Source: Bacteroidota bacterium (GTDB lineage: Bacteria; Bacteroidota; Bacteroidia; Chitinophagales; Chitinophagaceae). From it: DNA of 5,533 nt. Numbering within the stretch: the stretch's first letter is position 1; every line of letters begins with the position of its first letter. A program made the position numbers and the translations under genes. Below the pieces are notes generated by a model that saw only the letters and a list, made by a program, of their open reading frames with translations, was not told where the DNA came from and made no database searches. The stretch is from the NCBI GenBank assembly GCA_023386395.1, contig JAEWJV010000478.1:1-5533 (forward strand), written 5' to 3'. Shown here one piece after another: positions 1-5,458 of the stretch.

Positions 1-1
1 T

Positions 2-538
2 GATAAAAGAGCGCAGGAAAGGCAATTCTTTTACACCAAGTATAAAAGAAAAGCGCCCGCTACAGATACCGTAGTATTCAGCCATCATTATATATACAAA
101 TGGTTTGATTCTGTTGCGATAAACGATACTAAAAAATCTGATTTAAACTATACTTTATACCGTTTGGCTGATGTAATGCTGATGTATGCAGAAGCATCCA
201 ACCGCGCTGAAGGCGGCCCCAACACTAATGCCATTGCCTATGTAAACGCCATAAGGGCAAGGGCTAAACTGGCGCCAATAGGCACTATGAGCCAGACAGA
301 TTTTGAACATGAAGTATGGCTGCAGCGCTATTATGAATTATGCTTTGAAAACAAAATGTGGTTTGATATGATACGCACCCGCAAAGTGCATAATGATATT
401 ACCGGTAACTGGGATGATTTTGTAGGACATACAACTACCGCCGGCGCCACCTTTGCAGAAAAGCAACTATTGTTCCCTGTTCCGCAGCAGGAAATTGATG
501 TTAACCCCAACCTGTTGCCAAACAATCCCGGTTTTTAA
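2..538 (+). CDS. SusD/RagB-family outer-membrane lipoprotein, C-terminal part (5' end outside window)
   Basis: This is the C-terminal 178 codons of a SusD-like protein; the frame is open from base 2, so the start lies upstream. SusD proteins are lipid-anchored on the outer face of the outer membrane and pair with a SusC TonB-dependent porin to capture glycans or other nutrients. Family landmarks seen here are a DKR motif at the very start, then RLADVMLMYAEASNRA at about fragment residues 54-69, followed by the helix AYVNAIRARA. Next comes the charged helix ELCFENKMWFDMIRTRKV, and the end is LLFPVPQQEIDVNPNL with a terminal NNPGF. That ending is typical of the family, so the C-terminus is intact. 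A full SusD is around 450-600 residues, so most of the gene is missing. A susC partner is expected further upstream but cannot be seen. The substrate cannot be inferred. Confidence 0.93.
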   Translation, partial: DKRAQERQFFYTKYKRKAPATDTVVFSHHYIYKWFDSVAINDTKKSDLNYTLYRLADVMLMYAEASNRAEGGPNTNAIAYVNAIRARAKLAPIGTMSQTDFEHEVWLQRYYELCFENKMWFDMIRTRKVHNDITGNWDDFVGHTTTAGATFAEKQLLFPVPQQEIDVNPNLLPNNPGF

Positions 539-569
539 GCACCGTTTTTGATTTGGGGGTTTCTTTTTC

Positions 570-600
570 AACCGCCTCATTCAGTTGAGGCGGTTTTTTT
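570..600 (+). terminator. Rho-independent terminator after the SusD-like gene
   Basis: A perfect 10-bp inverted repeat (AACCGCCTCA at 570-579 with TGAGGCGGTT at 586-595) encloses a 6-base loop and runs straight into a tract of seven T (594-600). It starts 31 bases after the SusD stop codon. The GC-rich stem and T-run make a strong plus-strand terminator, so the next gene probably has its own promoter. Confidence 0.9.
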
Positions 601-601
601 A

Positions 602-634
602 TTGCATACCGGTATCAATAATTATTTATCTTTT
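602..634 (+). promoter_or_regulatory. Possible promoter of the Cys/Met PLP-enzyme gene
   Basis: TATCTTTT at 627-634 is one base off the Bacteroidota -7 consensus TAnnTTTG, and TTG at 602-604 lies 22 bases upstream, within the usual -33 spacing range. It falls just after the terminator of the previous gene and about 25 bases before the ATG. The region is A/T-rich, so a chance match is quite possible. Confidence 0.3.
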
Positions 635-658
635 ACGCTTTTATAAATTAAATGAGAT

Positions 659-1837
659 ATGGATAATAATTATAGAAAAGGAACAAAAGCAGTATGGGCG
701 GGCGAAGGCGATGTGAATGTAAAAGGCGCTGCTACAACACCCATTGTAAACAGCGTGGCATTTGCTTACGATGATCTTGAAGAATGGTACGACGTTTCAA
801 AGGGCAATAAGCCCGGTTATATTTATAGCCGTAATACCAATCCCACAGTTGCGGCATTGGAAGAAAAAATTCGTGTACTGGAAGATGCGGAAGCCGCCAC
901 ATCATTTGCAACCGGCATGGCAGGCATCAGCAATACCTTATTTACTTTTTTAACGGCTGGCAAAAAAGTGGTTTCCATAAAAGATTCTTATGGTGGCACC
1001 AGCAAATTATTTCTTGATTTTTTACCGAAATATAATGTTGATGTTGAGTTATATGATACAACGGATCATGAGGCATTGGAAGCTGCTATTGCTAAAGGCT
1101 GCAATGTGGTGTATCTTGAAACACCAACCAATCCCACATTAAAAATTATAGATATTGAAAGGTTAAGCAAAGCTGCAAAAGCAGTGGGGGCGGTTGTTTT
1201 GGTTGATAACACATTTGCAACGCCTATCAATCAAAACCCTTTGCAATTGGGCGCCGATATTGTTATACATAGTGCAACAAAATATTTATGCGGACATTCT
1301 GATGCCATGGGTGGATTGATAGCAGGCAAAAAAGAACTGGTACAAAAAGTATTTCAGTTCAGGGAAATAAATGGCGCAAGCCTCCAGGCTGATCCTGCAT
1401 ATATGATTGCCCGTGGCATGAAAACCATAGAGCTAAGAATTGAAAGACAAAATGCATCTGCTTTAAAAATTGCGAAATTTCTTAAAGCAAACAATAAAGT
1501 AAACGATGTATTTTATCCCGGCCTTGAAACACATAAAGGTCACGGCATAGCCAAAAAACAAATGCGCGGTTTTGGAGGTATGATGAGCTTTGTATTAAAT
1601 GGTGGATGGAAAAGCGTACAAAAATTTTTACCGGCACTTAAACTGGTGCATCGCGCTGCCAGTCTTGGTTCGGTAAGCACACTTGCCGGGCCGCCGCGTA
1701 CAACAAGCCATGTAGAATTGACCGAAGCACAACGCAAGCAATTAGGCATACCCGAAGGGCTGATCCGTTATTCTGCTGGCATTGAAAATGTGGACGACCT
1801 GCTGAACGATCTTGATGAAGCATTAAAGCTTGTGTAA
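659..1837 (+). CDS. Cys/Met-metabolism PLP-dependent enzyme (cystathionine gamma-synthase/lyase or homoserine sulfhydrylase type)
   Basis: A complete 392-residue cytosolic enzyme of the fold-type I trans-sulfuration family, which handles gamma- or beta-substituted sulfur amino acids (cystathionine, homocysteine, methionine). Lys208 in SATKYLCGHSD is the lysine that forms the Schiff base with PLP. Asp183 in VDNTFATP should contact the pyridine nitrogen. Tyr56 and Arg58 in YSRNTNPT bind the phosphate of the neighbouring subunit's PLP, Gly86-Met87 lie in the phosphate loop, and Tyr111 stacks on the cofactor. Ser340 and Arg370 (in LIRYSAGIE) fit the substrate-carboxylate site. The length is normal for the family. 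The YGGT motif (111-114) lacks the cysteine of classical methionine gamma-lyases (YGCT), which argues mildly against that activity. Members with different reactions are very alike, so metB, metC, metZ and mgl cannot be told apart here. The gene lies between a terminator and the ABC unit with no pathway partner nearby. No Shine-Dalgarno sequence is visible. A four-codon out-of-frame ATG ORF (652-666) overlaps the start. Confidence 0.93.
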   Translation: MDNNYRKGTKAVWAGEGDVNVKGAATTPIVNSVAFAYDDLEEWYDVSKGNKPGYIYSRNTNPTVAALEEKIRVLEDAEAATSFATGMAGISNTLFTFLTAGKKVVSIKDSYGGTSKLFLDFLPKYNVDVELYDTTDHEALEAAIAKGCNVVYLETPTNPTLKIIDIERLSKAAKAVGAVVLVDNTFATPINQNPLQLGADIVIHSATKYLCGHSDAMGGLIAGKKELVQKVFQFREINGASLQADPAYMIARGMKTIELRIERQNASALKIAKFLKANNKVNDVFYPGLETHKGHGIAKKQMRGFGGMMSFVLNGGWKSVQKFLPALKLVHRAASLGSVSTLAGPPRTTSHVELTEAQRKQLGIPEGLIRYSAGIENVDDLLNDLDEALKLV

Positions 1838-1922
1838 TAAACAAAAGATAATAACTGCAATAAAAATTTGTTTAAATTGATGAAGCAACTGCCTGCAATG
1901 CAGAATTTCTTTTATTTAGCTG

Positions 1923-2555
1923 ATGCTGCGTTTTAACAGCCTTAAAAAAGAATATTCAACAACCATGGTGCTGCATGTGCCATCGCTTGTTATACAAAAC
2001 GGAACGGTATTATTACAGGGTGAAAATGGCAGTGGCAAAACTACTTTTCTTAAACTCATCGCAGGCCTGCTTCCTTTTGAAGGAGATATTTTTATAGACG
2101 ATCTCTTCAGCCTGAAAAAACAAAGGCAATCATTTATACGTAATATTAATTATGCGGAAGCCGAACCATTATATCCGTCGTTTTTAACTGCTAAAGAATT
2201 AGTGAAATTATTTTGCTACGCAAAGAAGGGAAATGTAAAAGATATTGAAGCACTACTTCAGCAATTACACATATTTGATGTTTATACAAAACCTGTATCA
2301 ACTTATTCAAGTGGCATGCTTAAGAAGCTGAGCTTGGCACTTGCATTTGCGGGCAGTCCCAAATGGATTTTGCTGGATGAGCCGCTGATAACCATTGACA
2401 AAAATGCTGTTGAAACAATATGTGATATTATCAATAATAAAGCAAAAGCGGGCATTTCATTTATCATAACATCGCACCAGCACTTCACCAGTGATCTGCT
2501 TTCTTTTTCTTCTGTTTTAAGAGCAGCCAATAAAACCATAACGATTGTTGAATGA
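1923..2555 (+). CDS. ABC transporter ATP-binding protein
   Basis: A 210-residue ATPase that should power the membrane protein encoded directly downstream. Walker A is GENGSGKT at 33-40 (Lys39). The signature loop is YSSGMLKKL at 128-136, a variant of LSGGQ. Walker B is WILLDEP at 148-154, with Asp152 and catalytic Glu153. The switch histidine is His185 in TSHQ. The Q-loop region (77-92) has Glu81-Pro82 instead of glutamine, as is frequent in exporter ATPases of the NatA/CcmA type. The protein is short and ends soon after the H-loop, with no extra C-terminal domain. The start is well fixed: an in-frame TAG lies two codons upstream (1917-1919), and the N-terminus MLRFNSLKKEY fits the usual first strand. 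The 4-base overlap with the next gene implies translational coupling. The cargo is unknown. An exporter is likelier than an importer, because there is no binding-protein gene and the ATPase type matches exporters. Confidence 0.9.
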   Translation: MLRFNSLKKEYSTTMVLHVPSLVIQNGTVLLQGENGSGKTTFLKLIAGLLPFEGDIFIDDLFSLKKQRQSFIRNINYAEAEPLYPSFLTAKELVKLFCYAKKGNVKDIEALLQQLHIFDVYTKPVSTYSSGMLKKLSLALAFAGSPKWILLDEPLITIDKNAVETICDIINNKAKAGISFIITSHQHFTSDLLSFSSVLRAANKTITIVE

Positions 2556-3643
2556 GAACGGTAATCAGCATACTGCAGAAGGTGCTTGTAAATCATTTTT
2601 ACAAACTGAATGCAGGCTTATTCATGTTCCTGTTTTATGTGCTGTTTGGATTGCCTCAGGATATAAAAGCTTTTCATGTTTCCATTGCAACTTTAATAAC
2701 AAACAATCAAACATCTTTGCTGCTTACTTTATCTGTGTGGCTGCTTTATAATCTTAAATGCATTGATTATACTATAAAAAGAATGAAAGAGCCGCAGCAA
2801 TTATTTTTATCCAGCCTTGAATACATAAGTTTCTTCAAACGTTTTGCGTGCTTAAGTTATGTTCAGTTTATATTATTCCTTCCGGCAAGCGCTTATGCAG
2901 TTTTTATTATAACTATCGCCTTAAATAATCATGCTTATATATCAGCAGCAATAATCCTGTTATTTATTATTACAGTTATACCTGCGACAGCATTGCTATA
3001 TCAAAATGCATCGAAACAAAGAGAAAATCAAAACAGGATAATTTTACCGGGATTGATAAGGTTACCTAAACCCCTGTTCTCCATTCCGCTTTTTTATATT
3101 CTGCAGAATCGCAGGCAAATGCTGCTGATTACAAAATTTTTCTCCCTATTCATTTTATATCTTTTTATAAAAGCATTTGAACCAGATCATTATGATATAC
3201 GTCCGCTGCTTATGTGCTTTTTACTGGCTGCTATTGCAAACTGCACAATCGTGTTCGAGATAAAAAGTTTTGAAGATGATTACCTCTTGCAGTACAGGAA
3301 TTTTTCATTTTCAATCTTTAAACGCTTTATCCATATTTTGTTAATGTATGCTGTATTGTTATTACCCGAATTGGTATTTGTATGGAAAGGCTATCCATTG
3401 CAATTTAACATGATTGACTACTGGCAAGTTGTAATTGCATCAGTTGGATTATTGTCATTGCTGCATGCATGCCTTTTCATTGGCAAAGTGCAAATGGAAT
3501 CTTTTATTAAAATAGTATTTGGCATAGCAATGGGGTTGTTTTTTATAATACTTTACAACACGGGTATTATACTTGGCCTTTTAATGCTCATTATAGCATT
3601 TGCTTTATTTCACGCTTATTATTATGACTTCGAAAAATCATAA
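2552..3643 (+). CDS. Polytopic membrane protein, probable permease partner of the ABC ATPase
   Basis: A 363-residue, very hydrophobic inner-membrane protein that I cannot place in a named family. Its ATG shares bases with the stop of the ATPase gene (ATGA at 2552-2555), so the two are almost certainly made together and form one transporter. By hydrophobicity there are about ten membrane segments, near residues 18-38, 54-70, 102-122, 128-150, 188-207, 217-236, 258-278, 291-311, 318-336 and 338-356. Lys/Arg-rich loops at 71-100, 151-188 and 237-257 suggest both termini are inside the cell. The N-terminal stretch (1-17) could be an amphipathic helix lying on the membrane, and the 76-98 loop could dock onto the ATPase; both are inference. 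There is no signal peptide, large extracellular domain or obvious catalytic motif. Ten helices is more than the six of simple ABC-2 permeases. The call as permease rests mainly on context. Confidence 0.75.
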   Translation: MRTVISILQKVLVNHFYKLNAGLFMFLFYVLFGLPQDIKAFHVSIATLITNNQTSLLLTLSVWLLYNLKCIDYTIKRMKEPQQLFLSSLEYISFFKRFACLSYVQFILFLPASAYAVFIITIALNNHAYISAAIILLFIITVIPATALLYQNASKQRENQNRIILPGLIRLPKPLFSIPLFYILQNRRQMLLITKFFSLFILYLFIKAFEPDHYDIRPLLMCFLLAAIANCTIVFEIKSFEDDYLLQYRNFSFSIFKRFIHILLMYAVLLLPELVFVWKGYPLQFNMIDYWQVVIASVGLLSLLHACLFIGKVQMESFIKIVFGIAMGLFFIILYNTGIILGLLMLIIAFALFHAYYYDFEKS

Positions 3644-3671
3644 AAATGCCCCAACAAATGTTGAGGCATTT
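3642..3671 (-). terminator. Terminator of the OYE gene, abutting the convergent gene's stop codon
   Basis: An inverted repeat pairs 3644-3650 (AAATGCC) with 3665-3671 (GGCATTT) and 3652-3655 (CAAC) with 3660-3663 (GTTG), around a 4-base loop. Read on the minus strand, the single odd position (3651/3664) becomes a G-U wobble, giving an unbroken 12-bp stem followed by five T (3646-3642). Read on the plus strand it is a C-A mismatch and no T-run follows. It therefore serves mainly the minus-strand reductase gene ending at 3713, but may also slow plus-strand transcripts. Confidence 0.75.
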
Positions 3672-3712
3672 CAGCACTTACTAACTTATAACTTAAATCC
3701 TTTCCATCAATC

Positions 3713-4819
3713 TTAATTCGCCTGTAACTGTTCATCTAATATGGGATAATCTGTATAACCTTTCTCACCTGGCGTATAAAATGTACCAAAGTCAGGTTGT
3801 GCAAGTTCTGCATGTAATGCAATGCGTTTTACGAGATCGGGATTGGAAATAAACGGCCTGCCAAAAGCAACCAGTTCGCCACGGCCTTCTTCCAGTTCAG
3901 CCTCAGCACGCGCCGCATCATAACCACCTGATAAAATAATAGTGCTTCCAAATGCACGGCGGATGCCATCTTTTACAGATAACGGCACAGCCGGCGCACC
4001 CATAGAAGCATGATCTACAATATGTATATATACAACTGCATCTTTTAGCGCTGCTGCAAGCTGAATATATTGTTGTTCGGTGTTTTCATCGGAATGCATA
4101 TCATTAAAAGCGCCGTAAGGCGATAAACGAATGCCTGTCTTATCTTTCCCGATAGCGTTAGCAACGGCTGTAGCCACTTCTGTTACAAAGCGGTTACGGT
4201 TTTCAGGAGAACCTCCATATCTATCTGTTCGGTGATTGGATGCTGGATTTAAAAACTGGTCGAGCAAATAACCATTGGCGCCATGCAATTCAACGCCATC
4301 AAAACCTGCTTCAATTGCATATTTCGCGCTTTGCACAAACTCATTAATTAATGCCGGGATTTCTGCTGTAGCAATTTCTTCCGGTACCGGTAAAGGCTGC
4401 AATCCTTCCTGGTCAGTGTACATCTGCGTTGTTGCAGCGGCAATGGCAGAGACACCTCTTACAACACCTTCATCCGGCAGGTTTAAAGGATGGGATATTC
4501 TTCCGGTATGCATTAACTGCACAAAAATGCGCCCGCCTTTTGCATGAACGGCATCCGTAATTTTCTTCCACGATTTTACCTGCCCATCATTAAACAGGCC
4601 CGGAATACGGGCGTAGCCAAGCCCATCGGGTGAAGGCGAAACGCCTTCTGTAATAATCAGGCCCGCATCTGCACGTTTACTGTAATAGTTCACCATCAGG
4701 TCATTGGGTAAATTACCAATGGCACGGCTGCGTGTCATTGGCGCCATAATAATCCTGTTTTTAAGTGTAAGGCTGCCAAGCTTATACTTGCTGAATAATG
4801 TTGGGTATGACTGGCTCAT
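3713..4819 (-). CDS. Old Yellow Enzyme family alkene reductase (N-ethylmaleimide reductase-like)
   Basis: A complete 368-residue FMN-dependent NAD(P)H oxidoreductase. Such cytosolic enzymes reduce the C=C bond of alpha,beta-unsaturated carbonyls, quinones and maleimides, and some also reduce nitro compounds. It is a single TIM barrel. Thr29 in MAPMTRSRA is the residue that tunes the flavin in classical members (a cysteine in the YqjM type). Gln101 in FVQLMHTGR contacts the flavin. His179 and Asn182 in HGANGYLLDQFL bind the substrate carbonyl and Tyr184 is the proton donor. The long motif ending in RTDRYGGSPENR lies at 197-209. Arg231 (RLSP), Gly298-Gly299 and Gly320-Arg321 bind FMN, and GYTDYP at 354-359 closes the protein. 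Met103 stands where PETN reductase and NemA have a tryptophan. The protein has no cysteine at all. It is divergent from an HxlR regulator across 168 bases, which suggests electrophile-induced expression. The natural substrate is unknown. Confidence 0.95.
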   Translation of the reverse strand: MSQSYPTLFSKYKLGSLTLKNRIIMAPMTRSRAIGNLPNDLMVNYYSKRADAGLIITEGVSPSPDGLGYARIPGLFNDGQVKSWKKITDAVHAKGGRIFVQLMHTGRISHPLNLPDEGVVRGVSAIAAATTQMYTDQEGLQPLPVPEEIATAEIPALINEFVQSAKYAIEAGFDGVELHGANGYLLDQFLNPASNHRTDRYGGSPENRNRFVTEVATAVANAIGKDKTGIRLSPYGAFNDMHSDENTEQQYIQLAAALKDAVVYIHIVDHASMGAPAVPLSVKDGIRRAFGSTIILSGGYDAARAEAELEEGRGELVAFGRPFISNPDLVKRIALHAELAQPDFGTFYTPGEKGYTDYPILDEQLQAN

Positions 4820-4899
4820 AACTAATTTTGTTTTGTAGCTTTAATAAATAAAATTTTAGCAAAAGCAACTGATATTTTACTGTGTTTAAAGGACAATTG

Positions 4900-4920
4900 A
4901 CTTTCAGAAAAGAAGAAAGT
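4900..4920. promoter_or_regulatory. Inverted repeat A in the divergent control region, possible regulator half-sites
   Basis: ACTTTC (4900-4905) and GAAAGT (4915-4920) form a perfect 6-bp inverted repeat with a 9-base spacer. The half-site matches those of repeats B and C, but the spacer is four bases longer, so this may be a weaker or auxiliary site, or chance in an A/G-rich stretch. Confidence 0.4.
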
Positions 4921-4929
4921 CGTACCTTT

Positions 4930-4946
4930 ACTTGCGTTTTGCAAGT
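4930..4946. promoter_or_regulatory. Inverted repeat B, probable HxlR-type operator
   Basis: ACTTGC (4930-4935) and GCAAGT (4941-4946) are a perfect 6-bp inverted repeat with a 5-base spacer, 17 bp in all. This suits a dimeric winged-helix regulator. It covers the predicted transcription start of the minus-strand reductase gene. Its geometry is identical to repeat C, and the two centres are 33 bp apart (about three helical turns). Confidence 0.65.
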
Positions 4947-4969
4947 GCAAACATAAACAATTACTTTCA
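4939..4969 (+). promoter_or_regulatory. Candidate promoter of the HxlR regulator gene
   Basis: TTG at 4939-4941, 20 bases, then TACTTTCA at 4962-4969 (six of eight positions when scored against TAnnTTTG, counting the free ones) would start transcription close to the ATG at 4988. A second candidate is TTG at 4897-4899 with TACCTTTA at 4923-4930 after 23 bases, one base off the -7 consensus, giving a leader of about 50 bases. Both overlap the inverted repeats. I cannot decide between them. Confidence 0.35.
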
Positions 4970-4977
4970 AAATGCAA
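4948..4977 (-). promoter_or_regulatory. Promoter of the OYE reductase gene
   Basis: On the minus strand, TTG (4977-4975) is followed after 19 bases by TATGTTTG (4955-4948), a full match to the Bacteroidota primary-sigma form TTG-N17-23-TAnnTTTG. Transcription would start near 4941-4943, leaving an untranslated leader of about 120 bases before the ATG at 4819. The promoter is interleaved with inverted repeats B and C. Confidence 0.65.
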
Positions 4978-4979
4978 GT
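4963..4979. promoter_or_regulatory. Inverted repeat C, probable HxlR-type operator
   Basis: ACTTTC (4963-4968) and GCAAGT (4974-4979) form an inverted repeat with one mismatch and the same 5-base spacer as repeat B. Its right half contains the -33 TTG of the reductase promoter (minus strand), and the whole site ends nine bases before the regulator's ATG. A bound dimer should block the reductase promoter and could also repress the regulator itself. Confidence 0.62.
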
Positions 4980-4987
4980 ATTTTTTT

Positions 4988-5422
4988 ATGAAAAAGAATG
5001 ATGAGGAATTATGCCGCCGTTCGGCTTGCGCCATCAGCATGGCATTAGATGCGATTGGCGATAAATGGTCGCTGCTTATTTTACGCGATCTTATGTTTAC
5101 AGATAAACGCTCTTACGGAGAGCTTCAGTCTTCAGATGAAAAGATTGCTACCAATATACTTGCCGCAAGATTACAGTCGCTCGAGGCCAACGGCCTGATA
5201 CGAAAAACGGCCGATCCGGAAAATGGCCGCCGTTGTTTGTATTATCTTACTGAAAAAGGCATTGATCTTTTACCTGTGGTGATTGAATTAAGGCAATGGA
5301 TGGAAAAACATAGCCCATTGGCAGAAGGTTGCACAAACGCCCTTAAGCTGAATGATAAGAACCGTAAAGAAGTGCTGGCTGCCTATAAGAAAAAACTAAA
5401 GGCTACACATCTTGCAAAATAA
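4988..5422 (+). CDS. HxlR-family winged-helix transcriptional regulator
   Basis: A complete 144-residue DNA-binding protein that should act as a homodimer. The core CAISMALDAIGDKW (14-27) matches the family signature of a cysteine 13 residues before the tryptophan of GxKW. It continues with SLLILRDLM and RSYGEL (41-46). The recognition helix lies around 53-71 (IATNILAARLQSLEANGLI), the wing around 73-91, and LTEKG at 87-91 leads into the C-terminal dimerisation helix. Cys14 is the position used for thiol-based sensing of quinones or disulfide stress in studied members such as YodB; Cys9, Cys83 and Cys115 are also present. Sensing in this protein is inference. The gene diverges from an alkene reductase and sits beside inverted repeats it could bind, pointing to a local, probably autoregulated repressor. 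The leader before the ATG is a T-run without a Shine-Dalgarno sequence. Confidence 0.93.
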   Translation: MKKNDEELCRRSACAISMALDAIGDKWSLLILRDLMFTDKRSYGELQSSDEKIATNILAARLQSLEANGLIRKTADPENGRRCLYYLTEKGIDLLPVVIELRQWMEKHSPLAEGCTNALKLNDKNRKEVLAAYKKKLKATHLAK

Positions 5423-5450
5423 AAAACAGGTAATATTTTTTCTGCCTGTT
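5421..5450 (-). terminator. Probable terminator of the minus-strand gene at the right edge
   Basis: AACAGG (5425-5430) pairs with CCTGTT (5445-5450) around a 14-base loop. On the minus strand it is followed by six T (5426-5421), starting nine bases past the stop of the right-edge reading frame. The T-run overlaps the stop codon of the HxlR gene. On the plus strand the stem gains a U-G and an A-U pair but no proper T-run follows, so any plus-strand role would be weaker. Confidence 0.55.
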
Positions 5451-5458
5451 AAATTTCT

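Noticed and set aside
652..666. Four-codon ORF (ATG AGA TAT GGA TAA) overlapping the start of the Cys/Met enzyme gene, as a leader peptide
   Set aside because: It is very short, contains no run of regulatory codons, and no attenuator-like hairpins surround it.
1839..1873. Inverted repeat AAACAAA / TTTGTTT downstream of the Cys/Met enzyme gene as a terminator
   Set aside because: The stem is only A/T-rich with one G-C pair, the loop is 21 bases and no T-run follows, so it is not a convincing terminator. Whether the ABC unit is co-transcribed with this gene remains open.
1893..1903. Short palindrome CTGCA-A-TGCAG before the ABC ATPase gene
   Set aside because: It is a 5-bp stem with a single-base centre, occurs once, and has no link to a promoter element I could identify.
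2303..2751. Open frames of 97 (minus) and 68 (plus) codons overlapping the ABC genes
   Set aside because: Both are shadows of the ATPase and membrane-protein genes, whose motifs and ATGA junction fix the true frames.
4275..4547. 90-codon plus-strand open frame inside the reductase gene
   Set aside because: It is antisense to the conserved FMN and active-site region of the reductase and has no sign of being a protein in its own right.
4782..5040. Two minus-strand open frames of 62 and 72 codons across the divergent control region
   Set aside because: They run through the promoter and operator repeats, overlap the starts of both flanking genes, and have low-complexity translations.
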